The position numbers and the translations under genes are program-made. 64,000 bases of DNA, from NCBI GenBank assembly GCA_025093555.1, contig JAIWNF010000014.1, positions 310,001 through 374,000 on the forward strand, written 5' to 3'. This document shows positions 1 through 11,921 of this stretch, piece by piece. The stretch is from Circinella umbellata. Lineage: Eukaryota; Mucoromycota; Mucoromycetes; Mucorales; Lichtheimiaceae. The notes beneath the pieces are model-generated. The model did not search any database, was not told the DNA's origin, and saw only the letters and a program-made list of their open reading frames with translations. Positions within the stretch are counted from its first letter, which is position 1. The number at the start of each line of letters is the position of its first letter.

Positions 1-1
1 G

Positions 2-91
2 CATGCTGATTATTTAGGAGGATATGTTGATCCTATGGGATCCCGCTCCCATTTTTCTCAAGGAGTTGATGTTACCAATACTGGTGCATAA
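2..91 (+). CDS. C-terminal end of an unidentified gene (5' truncated by the window)
   Basis: An open frame runs from the first bases to a TAA at 89-91 and gives 29 residues: HADYLGGYVDP, then a Ser/Gly-rich stretch, ending in VTNTGA. Codon use looks coding, with no low-complexity run, and the AT-rich sequence after the stop looks like a 3' UTR. The body of the gene lies outside the window, so no family can be named. It could also be a chance open frame at the edge. Confidence 0.45.
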   Translation, partial: HADYLGGYVDPMGSRSHFSQGVDVTNTGA

Positions 92-446
92 ATAATGCAA
101 AAAACCAAGGAAATACAAGAATCAACTCACATCATCCATCTTAACTTCGCTCTATTCAATCGTCATCAATTACTTTCTTTACTCTTTACATGCATCTCAT
201 TATTACTTATCCAACATACCACTGCATCTATTTTTTTTTGTAAATTTTTTTCATACTTTTTATACTCTTATTATCATTATCATCATCATTATTATCATTA
301 TTAACATTATCTACTATTATTATTAATTATTATATCCAATAAATTAATTTAAACAATCACATAAACTTAATTATTTTGCACTTACTGTTTATTTTTCTTG
401 TCTGAGAATCGGTTTAAACATCTACTTGAACATTTATATATCTCTG

Positions 447-743
447 TTGTAAACCATCCGCAGCGGTGGTTGTTACAAACTGCTAAATTATCATGATGAA
501 CAGTCTGGGTAACAGTTTCTGACAGTTAAATTGGCCAAATTGTGCAGCGGATGCTGTGAAAGAAAAATTTACAGTTTTGAAGTCAAGAAGCTGTAAAACT
601 TAACAGTTTTTATTAAAAATAATCAGGAATTGTTAAAACTTAACAGCGTTGTAACAACTACCGCTGCAGAAGCTGAGTATTAAAGAAGCTGTTAGTTTCA
701 AAATAGCATCGGCTTTAACAGCACCGTTGTGGATGGCCTTCAA
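447..743. mobile_element. MITE-like element with imperfect terminal inverted repeats
   Basis: The left end (from about 454) reads CCATCCGCAGCGGTG and the reverse complement of the right end (to about 736) reads CCATCCACAACGGTG: 13 of 15 matches, then GTTGTTA against CTGTTAA. A CAGCGG core recurs inside at about 545 and, inverted, at about 660. The element is about 0.3 kb and non-coding, rich in TTAACAG repeats. The CGCAGCGGT core also occurs in the Harbinger end at 23161, so a PIF/Harbinger-derived MITE is likely. No clean target duplication is visible. Confidence 0.55.
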
Positions 744-2209
744 GGTAAACATAAAGCAGTATTATAAAACATGATGTGTTAAAATCATACAAACAAATAT
801 GAATGTTTTTTTGGTCTAAACAGACAGGAAAATACCGCGTTACAGTAAATAGGGTGATGAAGTTTTTACCAACAGCACATGTGATTATTCTTTTTCTTCA
901 ACTATATATTCATTATTATTATGTTTTTAAAATGACATTGAAAAGCATACGAAAAAAAGAAGTGACGAGTTCAATTAGTGTATATGATTTTTGTTCTTAA
1001 ATTATGAGTCTTCTAGATATGAGACTTACTAAATGTGAATTTGTATAAACCTGTCACTCTTTAGTTCTATGGTGGTGTGATAAACAAATTCGACAGTTTA
1101 CTGCCGTAGTGTCACGTATAAATGATTTATTATATTGCCTTCTTTTATGGTAAGCTGTTTTAACGTAAACCTTATAAAGCATCATCACTTGTATTAGTTT
1201 CCGATCCATCATGTGTCTGGTAGTTTATTTATATCATCACTAGAGTAAGAAACATTGAGCTGCCTTTATAATGGTGGCAATAAATATATTTATAATTGTT
1301 CTTACCATTAAGATGTTACTACATTTGTATGTAATGTGCGTGTGTGTTTAATATAGATATACAAACACAAGTCATTGATAAGAAGTAAAAAAAGGTGGGT
1401 TGAATAGACAAAGTGATCACTTTTTTTTTCTTAAACGTGGATAGATGATATCTTAGAAAGTGCCTACCCTCATGATTATTTGAGGATATATTGAGTCAAT
1501 GAATACTGTAGTGACAATATCCTAACAGCGACATTTATATGATTTCTAGCTAAAAAAAATTAGAGACTACCAGTTTCGAATGAATCTTGCGGGAAATTTT
1601 TGTAGCAGATAGTTTGTTCCAATTTTAGATAACATATTATCCTGTGGTCAGGTACAATTCTTTATACTGTGACTAATGAATGTTTCAATACAAATTAAAA
1701 AGCAATTGAATATTTAAAATACTTGTCGTATGGATGGGAAAATAGGTAAATAAGGTAAGATAAATAAAAATGAGTAGAAACAGATAACAAAGTAGAAGTC
1801 TTGTGAGAATCAATTAGGTCTTTTATTATATGAAATAAAGTGTCCAGATAAAAAGATGATTTTTATACTATTTACTTTTAAGTCTATATTTATATTCTTT
1901 AGTATATAATTTCTCTATCCTACGATGATGGGTTCACTTGTTGTTTTAGTTTCAGTATATTAATATATGATATGTTTTATATTATTATTACTATTGGTAT
2001 ATGATTATTGTTATATGTTTCATTTGTTATGATTTGCTTAATATGGTATAATAGAGAAGTAACCGATATTATAATGTTTGAGTTAGATCATAAATTACTA
2101 TTAGTTTATATTATACCGTAACAACCCACCATAAAAAATTTGTACCATGATTAACTTCAAGTGATATTAATAATTGATATTAATCTTTGCCTTTTTGGCA
2201 AGGGCCAAA

Positions 2210-2769
2210 ATGCTTTTAATGCCAGAAAAGGATATTGATACTAATATAATAAAAGTGATGCAAACAACCTTGGACAAGAGCAGCATTGCAAAGCAGAGCC
2301 TTATACTGATAATATATTATTTGAGCCCAAATGCATAGTAAATGGTCCCATTTTAATATTTACCCATTCAGTGTATGGTGCTGCCTTAAAATGTTACATT
2401 TTGTTTTCTCCAGAAATGTGGGATGAGCAATGAAGACATAAGATGATAATAATTATTTGTTTGTAGAAGACAAAGGATTATGAGCTGGCACGTGATTTAT
2501 GATAGAACATTTTACAGCCTTTGTCTATTATGCATCATGCTTGGTATCACAAAATCCCCGACTATGATGTCGGAGTAAACCGCAAAAAGTTAGAATGTTC
2601 TACCCAACGCTTGATTATTAAGCAACTAATTTTATTATTGGGAAACAAACTTCCACTGTACTGGGACTTGTATGGAACGGAAAACTATAAATACGATTCT
2701 ATTGTTAAAAAAGGTATAAAAGGTCCATATAATTATCTTTTCCCCCTTAATTTACAAAGAAAAAAGTAA
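2210..2769 (+). pseudogene. Degenerate orphan coding relic
   Basis: Two neighbouring short frames have protein-like composition. A 42-codon frame starts at 2210 (MLLMPEKDIDTNIIK...) and an approximately 80-codon frame ends at 2769 (contains YDVGVNRKKLECS and WDLYGTENYKYD). They are in different frames with stops between them, as in a decayed gene or transposon passenger. I do not recognise the family. They may be chance frames. Confidence 0.2.
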
Positions 2770-3827
2770 AGTATAGAACACGGATCATTTTTAACTTTTT
2801 TATTGAAAAGTAAACCAGGTCACTATTTTTTTTTACAATTTGTACATAATCATAATAGAAAATACAAGTGAAAAACAGTTGACAAAGGTGTTAATTGCTC
2901 TGAATAACGTCATCATCACATAAAAACATGTTATAATCAAGGACTTAATGGTTTGTTAGCGTTTAAAACTGTATTTCCATTCTCTATTATTGTGAGTTGT
3001 ATATAGAGTATATTCATCATCAAAACATATAGAAAATACACTCTTTCAATAATCGTGGATGGGAAGAGATATAAGAAACGTTTTGTAAATGATAATAATA
3101 GCAGTGAGTACGATGTGCCGTTGTATAAATTTGTTGATTTGATTATGAGTCATTTTTTGGTTCGCTTCGTATTAGAATCCTAAAGGAGCAAGAAGCAGAA
3201 AATGAATGTGGGAGTACGTAAGCTTTTTACTACTTTTGGATACAATCATGTTACTTTCACTATCAGTGTATATAATATTCCTATTTATTATAATACAACC
3301 ACCAGTATTATTCACCAGGATCGCCATGTGTGTGGTGTAGATTGTTTGTGTTTAAATTGGTTGCTTTTTTTTGGGGGGGGGGAAGGAGGCAAAGAGTTTT
3401 TGTTATACAAGAGTTTGTTCAATCATCTGCTTCAGAGGGACTTTGAATCATCCCTCTTCACTAGTCATGTATATCTCTACAAGCCATCTTAACCACTATA
3501 GATACAGTTACCATGACATTAGTTTTATAATAACCAAAAGAGTTGGTTGGCGAAATTGAACAAATCAATGCTGAGAAATAATCAAAAACGTGCTCAGACA
3601 AAAGAAGGAATCGCCTGGGAAAACAAGAATCTCCCGCTCTGTTGGTTTGTTTTGACCCCAAAGGGCTTTGCCGTTTTCCTGCACTTGTAAAATTCGGACT
3701 TTTGCAAAAAAGAAGGGTTTCTAAAGTCCGGTTTTTCGAGGTTTATTTTCTTTTTTTTGCTCTTTGTTTCCATTTCTATATTTCTTTTTTTTACTTTTGC
3801 TTGTTTTATATATACATTATTTTAGCA

Positions 3828-5760
3828 ATGGTTTCTACATTTACAGGATCAATTGGACAACAACTTACAACAACAACAGGAGGGGGATCTTATTCACAAA
3901 CAGATAGCTCTCCTGATTGGGGCATTGATGACAATGCCCAAGAACTTTTAAATGAGGCGATTGCCAGTAACTATCGATCTCATGAAAATGTTTCCAATAA
4001 CAATAACAATGATGATAATAGTAATAATAATAATAAGCAAACCGGCTCAAAACGCAAATCAGCTATAGCTACTGATAAATTATCAGACGACAGTAAGATT
4101 TTTATTCCTCTATTTTTAAAGAATCAATTAATTTTCTAAGATTGAAAGAGGTCTTTTCTAAAAAAAAATCTACCTAAAAAAAAGGTTCTTCGACATCGTC
4201 TGCAGTCGAAAAAAGAAAAAGTAATAAAGGTTAGCCATATTTTTTCTTTGGAAAAAACCCCATTTTTTTCTTCAGTTGCGTTTTTTTTTCATGTTTGTTC
4301 CTTATTATTATAATAATAAAAATATGTACACATATATAGGTGGTAACAGTACAGGTGGCCCAAAAAGAGCAGGCCGCAGACCACTGGAAAAGACTGTACC
4401 CTCGGTAAAGTATTTTTCCCGGTTACCGTTTACATAGCACTTTTTTTGGGGGGGGGGAATGGGAAGGGGTTTATTTATATATTTAGCTCTTTGCACAAAT
4501 TTAAGAAGTGACAAAGGAAAAAAAAAACTAACAAGTAAATATTACATTCAAAAGGATGCACCATTGGATCCAAAACAAAAGCGCAAAGAACAAAATCGAG
4601 CAGCACAACGAGCGTTCCGTGAACGTAAGGAACGCCATGTGACGGAACTACAAGAACGAATTCGGGAACTAGAAGAAGAAAACGCATCACACAGCCACTT
4701 GGCAGAAGAAAATGCTCTTTTAAAAGAACAACTACTAAAACTTCAAGAGGAGAATTATACATTAAAGGGCACTCCTTTTACATTTGAATTCCCACCCAAG
4801 ACTGCTGGTATTATTCACGACGATGAATATCAATACAGAAGTAGCAATAGTACAACCAGTGACAGTTGTGGTAGTTTAAGTGTAACGGGTGATAAATCAT
4901 CCACCAGTAGCAACAATAGTGAGTCACCTTCCATGACATTGGATCATCTTTCTAGTTTGGAAGAAGATGACGATGAAGAAAGAGAAGCAGAGAAAGATCA
5001 ATTGCATCAACAGCAACAAATTCAACAATCTACACACGAGCAACAACAACAACAACAACAACAACAACAACCACAGCCACAACCACAGCTAGAAGCGTCA
5101 TCGTCTTCTTCTTCTTCATCACCACAGCAGCAAACAGAACAACAGCAACAGGATTTGTTGAACCAAGCAGCATTTACGTCATTCCAAAATGGCCAAGAAT
5201 TATCCATTGATGATTTACTTGCACCATTTGCTAATAATACTGATAACTTCTTTACCAACACAGCCACTACCTTCCAGAACAACAATATGTTATCCAAAGA
5301 TCAATTTGCATTTACCGATTATCGCGTACCTCAGTCAGCCGACAATTTTCTATTCCAAGCAGATTTACCGCCTCTCTTTGGTGGTGATGTAGACCTGTTT
5401 GGTTTATCTGCCCCTGCTCCAAATAATGATAACATCGATCCAATAACATTAACAAATATATCCAATCCATTTACAGCTACCACATCATCATCACCTACTT
5501 CACCGGCCACACCACCTATCGCACATACAAATTCAGGCTGTAACATCTTAAATCAATTACGAGAAGCCAAAGGACAAAATCCGAAAGCAATGGAAATCGA
5601 TCGACAGCTCAAAAATTATTGTCCAGACTTCGATCTTGATAACCTTTGTTGGGAACTTAAAGAGAAGGCAAAATGTTCAGAAAATAGGTTTTCCGAAAAA
5701 GATATGGGTCACATCATTGATTATTTTGAAAAGAAAGGTGATTGTGAAAGTGGCAAGTAA
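3828..5760 (+). CDS. AP-1-like bZIP transcription factor (Yap1/Pap1 type)
   Basis: Proposed exons are 3828-4092, 4185-4229, 4340-4404 and 4555-5760, giving 526 aa. The basic region (about residues 134-153, core NRAAQRAFRERKER) is the fungal AP-1/Pap1 signature with its extra Gln and Phe. It runs into a leucine zipper to about residue 195. A Ser-rich and poly-Gln middle (about 280-320) follows. The C terminus has clustered Cys at about 455, 482, 491, 499 and 522, resembling the cysteine-rich redox domain that controls nuclear export in Yap1/Pap1. By family knowledge it activates antioxidant and detoxification genes; regulation by disulphide formation is inferred from the Cys cluster. The first three exons are short and Ser/Asn-rich and rest on splice phase. 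The start is the first ATG after a long pyrimidine leader. It is convergent with the LMBRD2-type gene. Confidence 0.88.
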
Positions 5761-6180
5761 GCTTTAAATCCTTTTCCCCCCTTTGTCTTTTACGTTATAT
5801 ATTTCCTTTTTGTCTTTTCTCTCCATCCTATCAGATATATTTCTTTTGTATAACTTGCGCGTTTTTGTTCCCAACCTCCCCATCCTCTTCCACATTATGC
5901 ATCCATTCTTTTCTTTTACTCCTATATCTTCTGTTTTTTTTTTCTTTTATGTTAGTTTTTCTTTTTTTTTTGTTGTGTACAGAAAATGAAAAAATGAAAT
6001 AAATACATACGTATATAATATTTATAATAATAAAATAATATTAATTATGGTTGTCTTTTTATATTGATATAAAGAGGTGATATGATAAAATATATTATTG
6101 GTATTATATGATGTATTCAAACTACTACTGAATTAATTATTATTATTGTTATTGTTATTGCTATACTATATTATTTTAGT
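5761..6180. other. Convergent 3' region
   Basis: This is a T-rich 3' UTR after the bZIP stop, with an AAATAAATA polyadenylation-like motif near 5996, followed by simple AT repeats up to the stop of the minus-strand gene. No gene is seen. Confidence 0.6.
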
Positions 6181-9100
6181 TCAGGTGCCATTAAACATAT
6201 TATCATTGTTATGATTATTGGGATCATAACGTGTAAAAGGTTGGTGGTTGTTATCTCTAGGAATTCCGTTCGAAACGGAAGGTGAAGGAAATCGGTTATT
6301 ACTTGTGGGCGAGGGGGATCGTGATCGAGCAAACTGTTGTTGATCGGGTGAGATGTGTCGACCAAGCACCCTAGTGGTTCTACCGTTAAAGCCAGTTGGA
6401 CCTTGCTGTTTGTGATTATGGTGTTGTTGCTGCGGAACAATAATAGTCGGAGCTTGCTGTTGCGGTAGTAGTGCCGCTGATGATTGCTGTGGCTGTTGAT
6501 CCGGTAGTGGTTGAGCATCTTGATTCTTTTTTGTAAATAACGTGTTCAACTTTGATTTTAAAGTTTCTCCGAAAACTTGAAGCCCGGATTCTTCATCCGA
6601 CGATGATGCGGATGTATTATTGTTTTGTTGTTGTCTACTTGGACTACCGTTACTACTACTTGTAAACGAGTTGGGTGTTGTTCTACCAGATAATATTTCA
6701 TCAATACGTCGGTCTCTTTCTTGTCTGATATTAGAAGAAAGCGGTGTACGTTGATTATTATGACCAAGAGTATTCAAAGATCTTGAACTATTTGCACTGT
6801 GAACCGACGATGCACGGTTATATTTAGATGTATACGCCTGTGTATAATAATAAACAATGGGTGAGTTAGTTTGATTAAAATTTATGTGAAACAGATAAGA
6901 AACTTGATTAGATACTAAAATAAGTTGGGGTTGGGTTTGCGTTATACATACTCCTAATGCGTTTCTTGCTCGGCTCAATATACCCCTTTGGTTCAAAATA
7001 TCCGGGTTAATGCTACGTTCAATCATCATGCGTTCTATAATTGTCTCCATCAATATTTTGTTTGTTGTTTACATTGAATCATTTGCTTTTACTATATTTG
7101 ATTTTATTATATCTTTTCTACCTTCATTAATAAGTGCCTTTCCATCTGCAATGTCTGCACTGATCGCACCAGGTCCTTCAAAATCGGGATTTTCGTCATC
7201 ATTATCATATGGATCTTTAACACCACAAATACTTAAACAGCGCCCACCGACATTAAAATAAGCTGAAATAGCAGGGACTAAAATGACGACAGGAAACCAA
7301 TCTATAAATGTAGTACCCAAGAATGGTACTAAATCGGCATGTCCCATGAACTATTTATAGGAATCATGTTGAGTTGGAAAAATGTGGGTGAGCAGGCTTG
7401 GATTAGTTCTACATTGTCAGACACACAAAAGAGAATGATATATTTACCTGATTAAATACCGATTTCTCAGCACCATTTGAATTGCCTGCTAAATTGATAT
7501 AATTATAACACAAAGGAGCCCTGATTGAATAGAAATATAATAATGAATAAAGTGAGTGCTTTTCCAACACAACAATACACCACAACCTTATTTTTTTCTT
7601 AGCTCAACTTACATCATTTTACATAAATATCCAGTAAACCAAAGTAAACTATTCTCATCAGTGTGATGATTTGGAATAAGTAAATATAAATTGAAGAATC
7701 GAACTTTAAACAGAGATGTATACACACAAAGACACATATACGTCAATGTGAAGAATGCCATAAACTATAAGTGTATAGATAATCAAATTATTATTTTTGT
7801 ACATGTAAAAAAGGTACATTTCATTCTAATGTATTTACCTCTACAGTGGCATAATTAAGTCCGCAAGCTTTTAGCCCAATGGCTATCAAAGATATAACAG
7901 GATTTTTAACATTGAATACTAATTCTGACCATAAAATACAGATGCTAACCAAGGCACAAAAAACAGCCACACCACGATGAAATATCGGTTCGATCCGTAA
8001 AACCCACCACCATTCTATTTATATATACAATATGTAGACATTAAAAAGAGAGGAAAATAATGTATTATCTATGATAGAAAATTGTTCTATTACTTACCAA
8101 AGGAAGCCTTAAAATCATTCCAACGTGTGCTTTCGACAAGTGGTCTTAACGTTGAGTGAAATCGACTACGTGACATATTTCATTATTATAAAAAACAAAT
8201 ACCAATTCTATATATTCAAATCTTCTATTTATATATTTGACTTACTGATCTGTGTTGCTTTTATTCGAAATAATATCTTGAAGGTAAAAGGCTTCATTTA
8301 ACAAATTCTTCCATAATCTATAGCGACATTAAAGTAATATTCGTTTCAAATCTAAAACGGCACATTTTTTTTCGTATGGGGTTTTTTTCATCAATCATAA
8401 TTTAACTTACGCTAATTTTCTGTCTCGTAACCTTGAAGCAATAATCATATCTTTGGATAATTTAACTAAATATTCTTCAGTAATTGTTTGTGGTAATCGA
8501 ATAGAATTTTCTCGGTCTCCATAATCTTGGTCAAGTACGAATGGGAACCTTTGGATCATTTGATCCACACGGTTACGTACAAATGGGTCACTTCTTGCTG
8601 TACGTTCTTCAATGACATGCATCGTCTACATATCAATCATATTCAAAAATTCATTATTTCCTTTTTAAATATGCAAGTAAAGAGGAAGAAAGATATATAT
8701 GGGTAATCCTTAAATTCTATACCTTGGCTAACTCAATAAATTCCAATTCACTATCCATACAATCCTCTTTTGCTTTAGACGCATTTCCATATAGTTGGCG
8801 AAGATGACGCTTTGTATTTCCTGCAATCCATAACCTCCTAGGTACGGCTACTAAGCCATATCCCAAAAAGACAATCACTAAGAATAAGCCCCAACTATTC
8901 GCCATTGCCATAACATATCCTTGAATCTTTTCCCTATATGTACGAAAGATTTATATATATATATGTATAATGTTCAGCTATAAAAACAATAGTACTAATA
9001 GATAAAATATAGCGTCTGACATCCCCTGTATATAACAGTAATGAGTGTTTTACCTTGTATTATAACCACTACCAAATATGAGGTATAATAACCCAAAAAA

Positions 9101-9787
9101 TCCAATAGCAACATAAATCGAATAGAAACGAAGGTTGACCTGTATAGCTGATTTAATTCTCTGAGTAAATCCGAAATCACCTGTGTTAACATAGGCTTGC
9201 ATCATTGGAATCATCACCCTGGTTCAATAATCATGAATATGGGTGAGTTTTTTGATAAACGAAAGAGAAACGACACCAATAAGATAATGTACTCTTAATA
9301 TACTACGTTACCAAGTTAAGCAAAAGGATGTCCAATATAGTGTACGCCAAGCAACATACAGGAAGGCTTGTGATACATGCGAGAAAGGTGTTTTGCAATC
9401 ACCTTCACATTGATCATACACTGTCTAAACATATAATAATAACAATCTCTCATTTGTAAGATAATAACATTCTTGTTGTTCGATACAATAGTAACAACCA
9501 TGGTAACAGTAATAATAATATAAAAAAGTATATACCGATGAAATATCAAGTGGCAATAAGAGAACAATCCAGAAAGGAAAACACCAACCGATGATGCAAA
9601 CGGTAGAAACATACCAAGGTTGAGACCTTAAATTACCATAGCGCGAAACGGTAGCAACTGAAAGTATAAAAAGTGTTATAGTGCCAATAATTAGAAGAGC
9701 GTAATTATTCGGTTCATTATTATCTTCTATTGGTGTTGGTGCTGGTGATGGTAATGGGGATGGTGATAATGGAGGGTCGTCTTCCAT
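6181..9787 (-). CDS. LMBRD2: LMBR1 domain-containing protein 2 homologue (multipass membrane protein)
   Basis: Thirteen exons, in order: 9536-9787, 9312-9424, 9054-9218, 8723-8933, 8411-8625, 8246-8317, 8098-8165, 7839-8014, 7613-7764, 7448-7520, 7093-7350, 6952-7044 and 6181-6837, giving 834 aa with all phases consistent. The N terminus is Pro-rich, then come hydrophobic segments typical of LMBR1-like proteins. Family landmarks include SRYGNLRSQPWYVSTVC, VYDQCEGDCKTPF, HHTDENSLLWFTGYLCK and a late TM block ending FNVGGRCLSICG. Animal LMBRD2 proteins are about 700 aa; here the last exon adds a Gln/Asn/Ser-rich cytosolic tail of about 219 codons. The role in fungi is unknown; animal LMBRD2 is linked to GPCR signalling. 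The intron before exon 12 is only 48 bp. The start is ATG 9787 because the upstream frame has no ATG. Confidence 0.9.
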
Positions 9788-10563
9788 TATTGTTGTTGTT
9801 GAGAAAAAAATTAGAGGAAGAAAAGGAAAGAGAGTGGCAAACAAACAATGGTCTAAGTTTAGTAGCAATTATTTTGGTGCTTTGCATTGTCTGTTCTGAA
9901 ACTCAAAAATAAAATAAAATCGCCTTATTATCTCGTTTTCCGTCTTCAGGTGAGTTAATACTTTCCCATAGCAGCCCAGCATTGAGTATATTTTAACGAT
10001 CTAAGTTATGAATACTCAAACTTTCATATTGTAAAACGAGTGCCCGAGCTGTTCTTTCTGAAAGTTTTGTAATACAATCACTACTCGCTTTTGCAACTAC
10101 AAAGTTTTGACGGGGAATATATCTATTATTATTCTTTTTAATGTTTTATCAGAATGGTGTTCTTAACAATAAAATGACCATTGCTTTACGTTTACCGTAT
10201 TACAATTTAACTATTAAAATATCACGACAACATCGTTTCTTGTTATTATATTAACTTAACGGCAAGAAAGCAAAAATTCAAAGCAATCACGATTGGAGAT
10301 ATATGCTATCTTCTGGCGTCACCACGCTGAAACAACGATCATGTGATGTGCAAAAAGGGAGGGGTAAACTTATATTTTTTTATAGTTCTCTATATATGTA
10401 TATGTAAAAAGTACCATCTGTTAATGTTTATTCTAGAATATCTATATTAAAATACACTATATATGTACCATATAGTACATAGACAAATAGTTTTTAAAAT
10501 TGATTACATAGTAAGGGAATAGTAGAAGGAACGATAAGACAAGGGAGAGACAAAAAAAAGTAG
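9788..10563. other. Intergenic region upstream of the LMBRD2-type gene
   Basis: About 0.8 kb between the start of the LMBRD2-type gene and the stop of the oxidoreductase gene, both on the minus strand. It is AT-rich and would hold the LMBRD2 promoter and the oxidoreductase 3' UTR. No gene or clear repeat is seen. Confidence 0.55.
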
Positions 10564-11921
10564 TTAAATACGTAATACAACTTTGCCAACAGAACGGTGA
10601 GACTCAAGCCTTTTATGTGCTTGAACGCCGTCCTTCAAATCAAACAACTGACTATCCTTCAACACAGTCTTGATCTTACCATTCGCCAATAGAGGAGCAA
10701 TTTCCCCTGAAAATTTATCCCATGGAAAAGAAAGAACCATTTGATAAGTGCGAGCACCAAACAATTTACGACCAAGGATAGTAGCGCCCATACTTAGCCA
10801 ACCAGTTAAACCAATCTTTTCTGCTCCAATATGCTTAATTGGACCAACCGTTGTAGAAAAACTTCCTTCTTTTTTCAACGTATTGACAAGTTGATTATAA
10901 TAATCATCGCCACCAACACAATCGACAATTAAATCATAAGTTTCAGCTTCATCCTTGACTAAAGCATCCATTGCCTCTTTTGAAGTATAATCAACAACAC
11001 GATCCGCACCAATACTGCGTACCAATTCTGCATTCTTGCTACTACAGATGCCTACTACTTGTGTGTCAGGAATTGTTTTGGCATACTGAACAGCAAATGT
11101 GCCAACACCGCCAGAAGCCCCAAGAACAAGAACTTTTTTGACCCCCTCCTTGGGTAAATTACCCATTCCTGTAATAGCTTGATATGCTGTGCACACTATT
11201 AAATATATCCATTCACATAAATCATAAGTATTCATGTATAATAATGATAATGATAAAATATGTATTATTTTAAACTTACATGCGACACCAACACCGCCAG
11301 CTTCCTCAAAAGACAAGTGGTCTGGCTTGCTTACAATTACACCAGAGTCTTGTGATGCAAGAACCTATCACAATAATACTTAAAGCTTAATGGCGGTTTT
11401 TTTGTTATCATGAATGCTCTTTCTAGTACTTACATACTCAGCGTAAGAACCTTAACAATATAAAAAACCATACAAGAAATGTACAAGTTAGTCTAATTTT
11501 TCCTTTGTTCTTATTTTTTATACAACATACCGTTAGGTCCAATGGGCATTTTTAATGAGCCATATACAGCATCACCAATGTTAAATCCGGTTACTTTGGC
11601 ACCCTTATCAACAATAATACCAGAGTAATCACCACCAAAAACAAGGGGAGGATTTTTAGGTCCAGGAAAATTGCCTGCTCTGCCTTTTGCTTCTGCTTGA
11701 TTAACACCGGCCGCTTTTACTTTAACTAAAATATCAGCTGGGTGTGCCACTTCGGGCGTTTTTATTTCAACATATTTCAGAGATTCTTCAGGAGACCCAA
11801 ATTTAATAGCTTGTAATGCGTGCATCGTTTTGGGGATAGTTGGTTTGGTCATTGTTGTGTATGCAATTTTCTGAAAAGCAGAGACTTGGTTGTTGAGAAA
11901 AGTAAGATTCTTTTTATACAT
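10564..11921 (-). CDS. Zinc-less MDR oxidoreductase (quinone reductase / RTN4IP1-like)
   Basis: Exons are 11531-11921, 11434-11450 (17 nt), 11280-11364 and 10564-11195, giving 374 aa. The N-terminal GroES-like part contains VKVKAAGVNQAEAKGRAGNFPG and a GGDYSGIIVDKGAKVTGFN segment. The Rossmann part carries the NAD(P)H-binding GASGGVGTFAVQYAK (from about residue 190), followed by a family-typical GAD..VDY. The Cys ligands of zinc alcohol dehydrogenases are absent, so it belongs to the zinc-less quinone oxidoreductase branch, which reduces quinones or enones with NADPH. The first about 25 residues are basic and Ser/Thr-rich and could be a mitochondrial presequence. An alternative Met follows at MTKPTIPK, so dual localisation is possible. 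The substrate cannot be read from sequence. Confidence 0.88.

Larger units (their letters stand above)
92..3827. other. Gene-poor interval with one TIR element and an orphan coding relic
   Basis: Between the truncated first gene and the bZIP gene I find no intact gene. It holds an inverted-repeat element (447-743), a decayed coding stretch (2210-2769) and a pyrimidine-rich leader just upstream of the bZIP start (about 3730-3825). Other open frames here are short, AT-rich and resemble nothing I know. Confidence 0.6.

Noticed and set aside
95..304. 69-aa frame rich in Tyr and His
   Set aside because: Low-complexity product of (TAT/CAT)n sequence in a 3' UTR; no coding signal.
5022..5297. Cys-rich 91-aa frame on the minus strand
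   Set aside because: Antisense shadow of the poly-Gln tract of the bZIP gene.
7981..8000. GGTTCGATCC resembling a tRNA B box
   Set aside because: Lies inside an exon of the LMBRD2-type gene, with no A box or cloverleaf around it.
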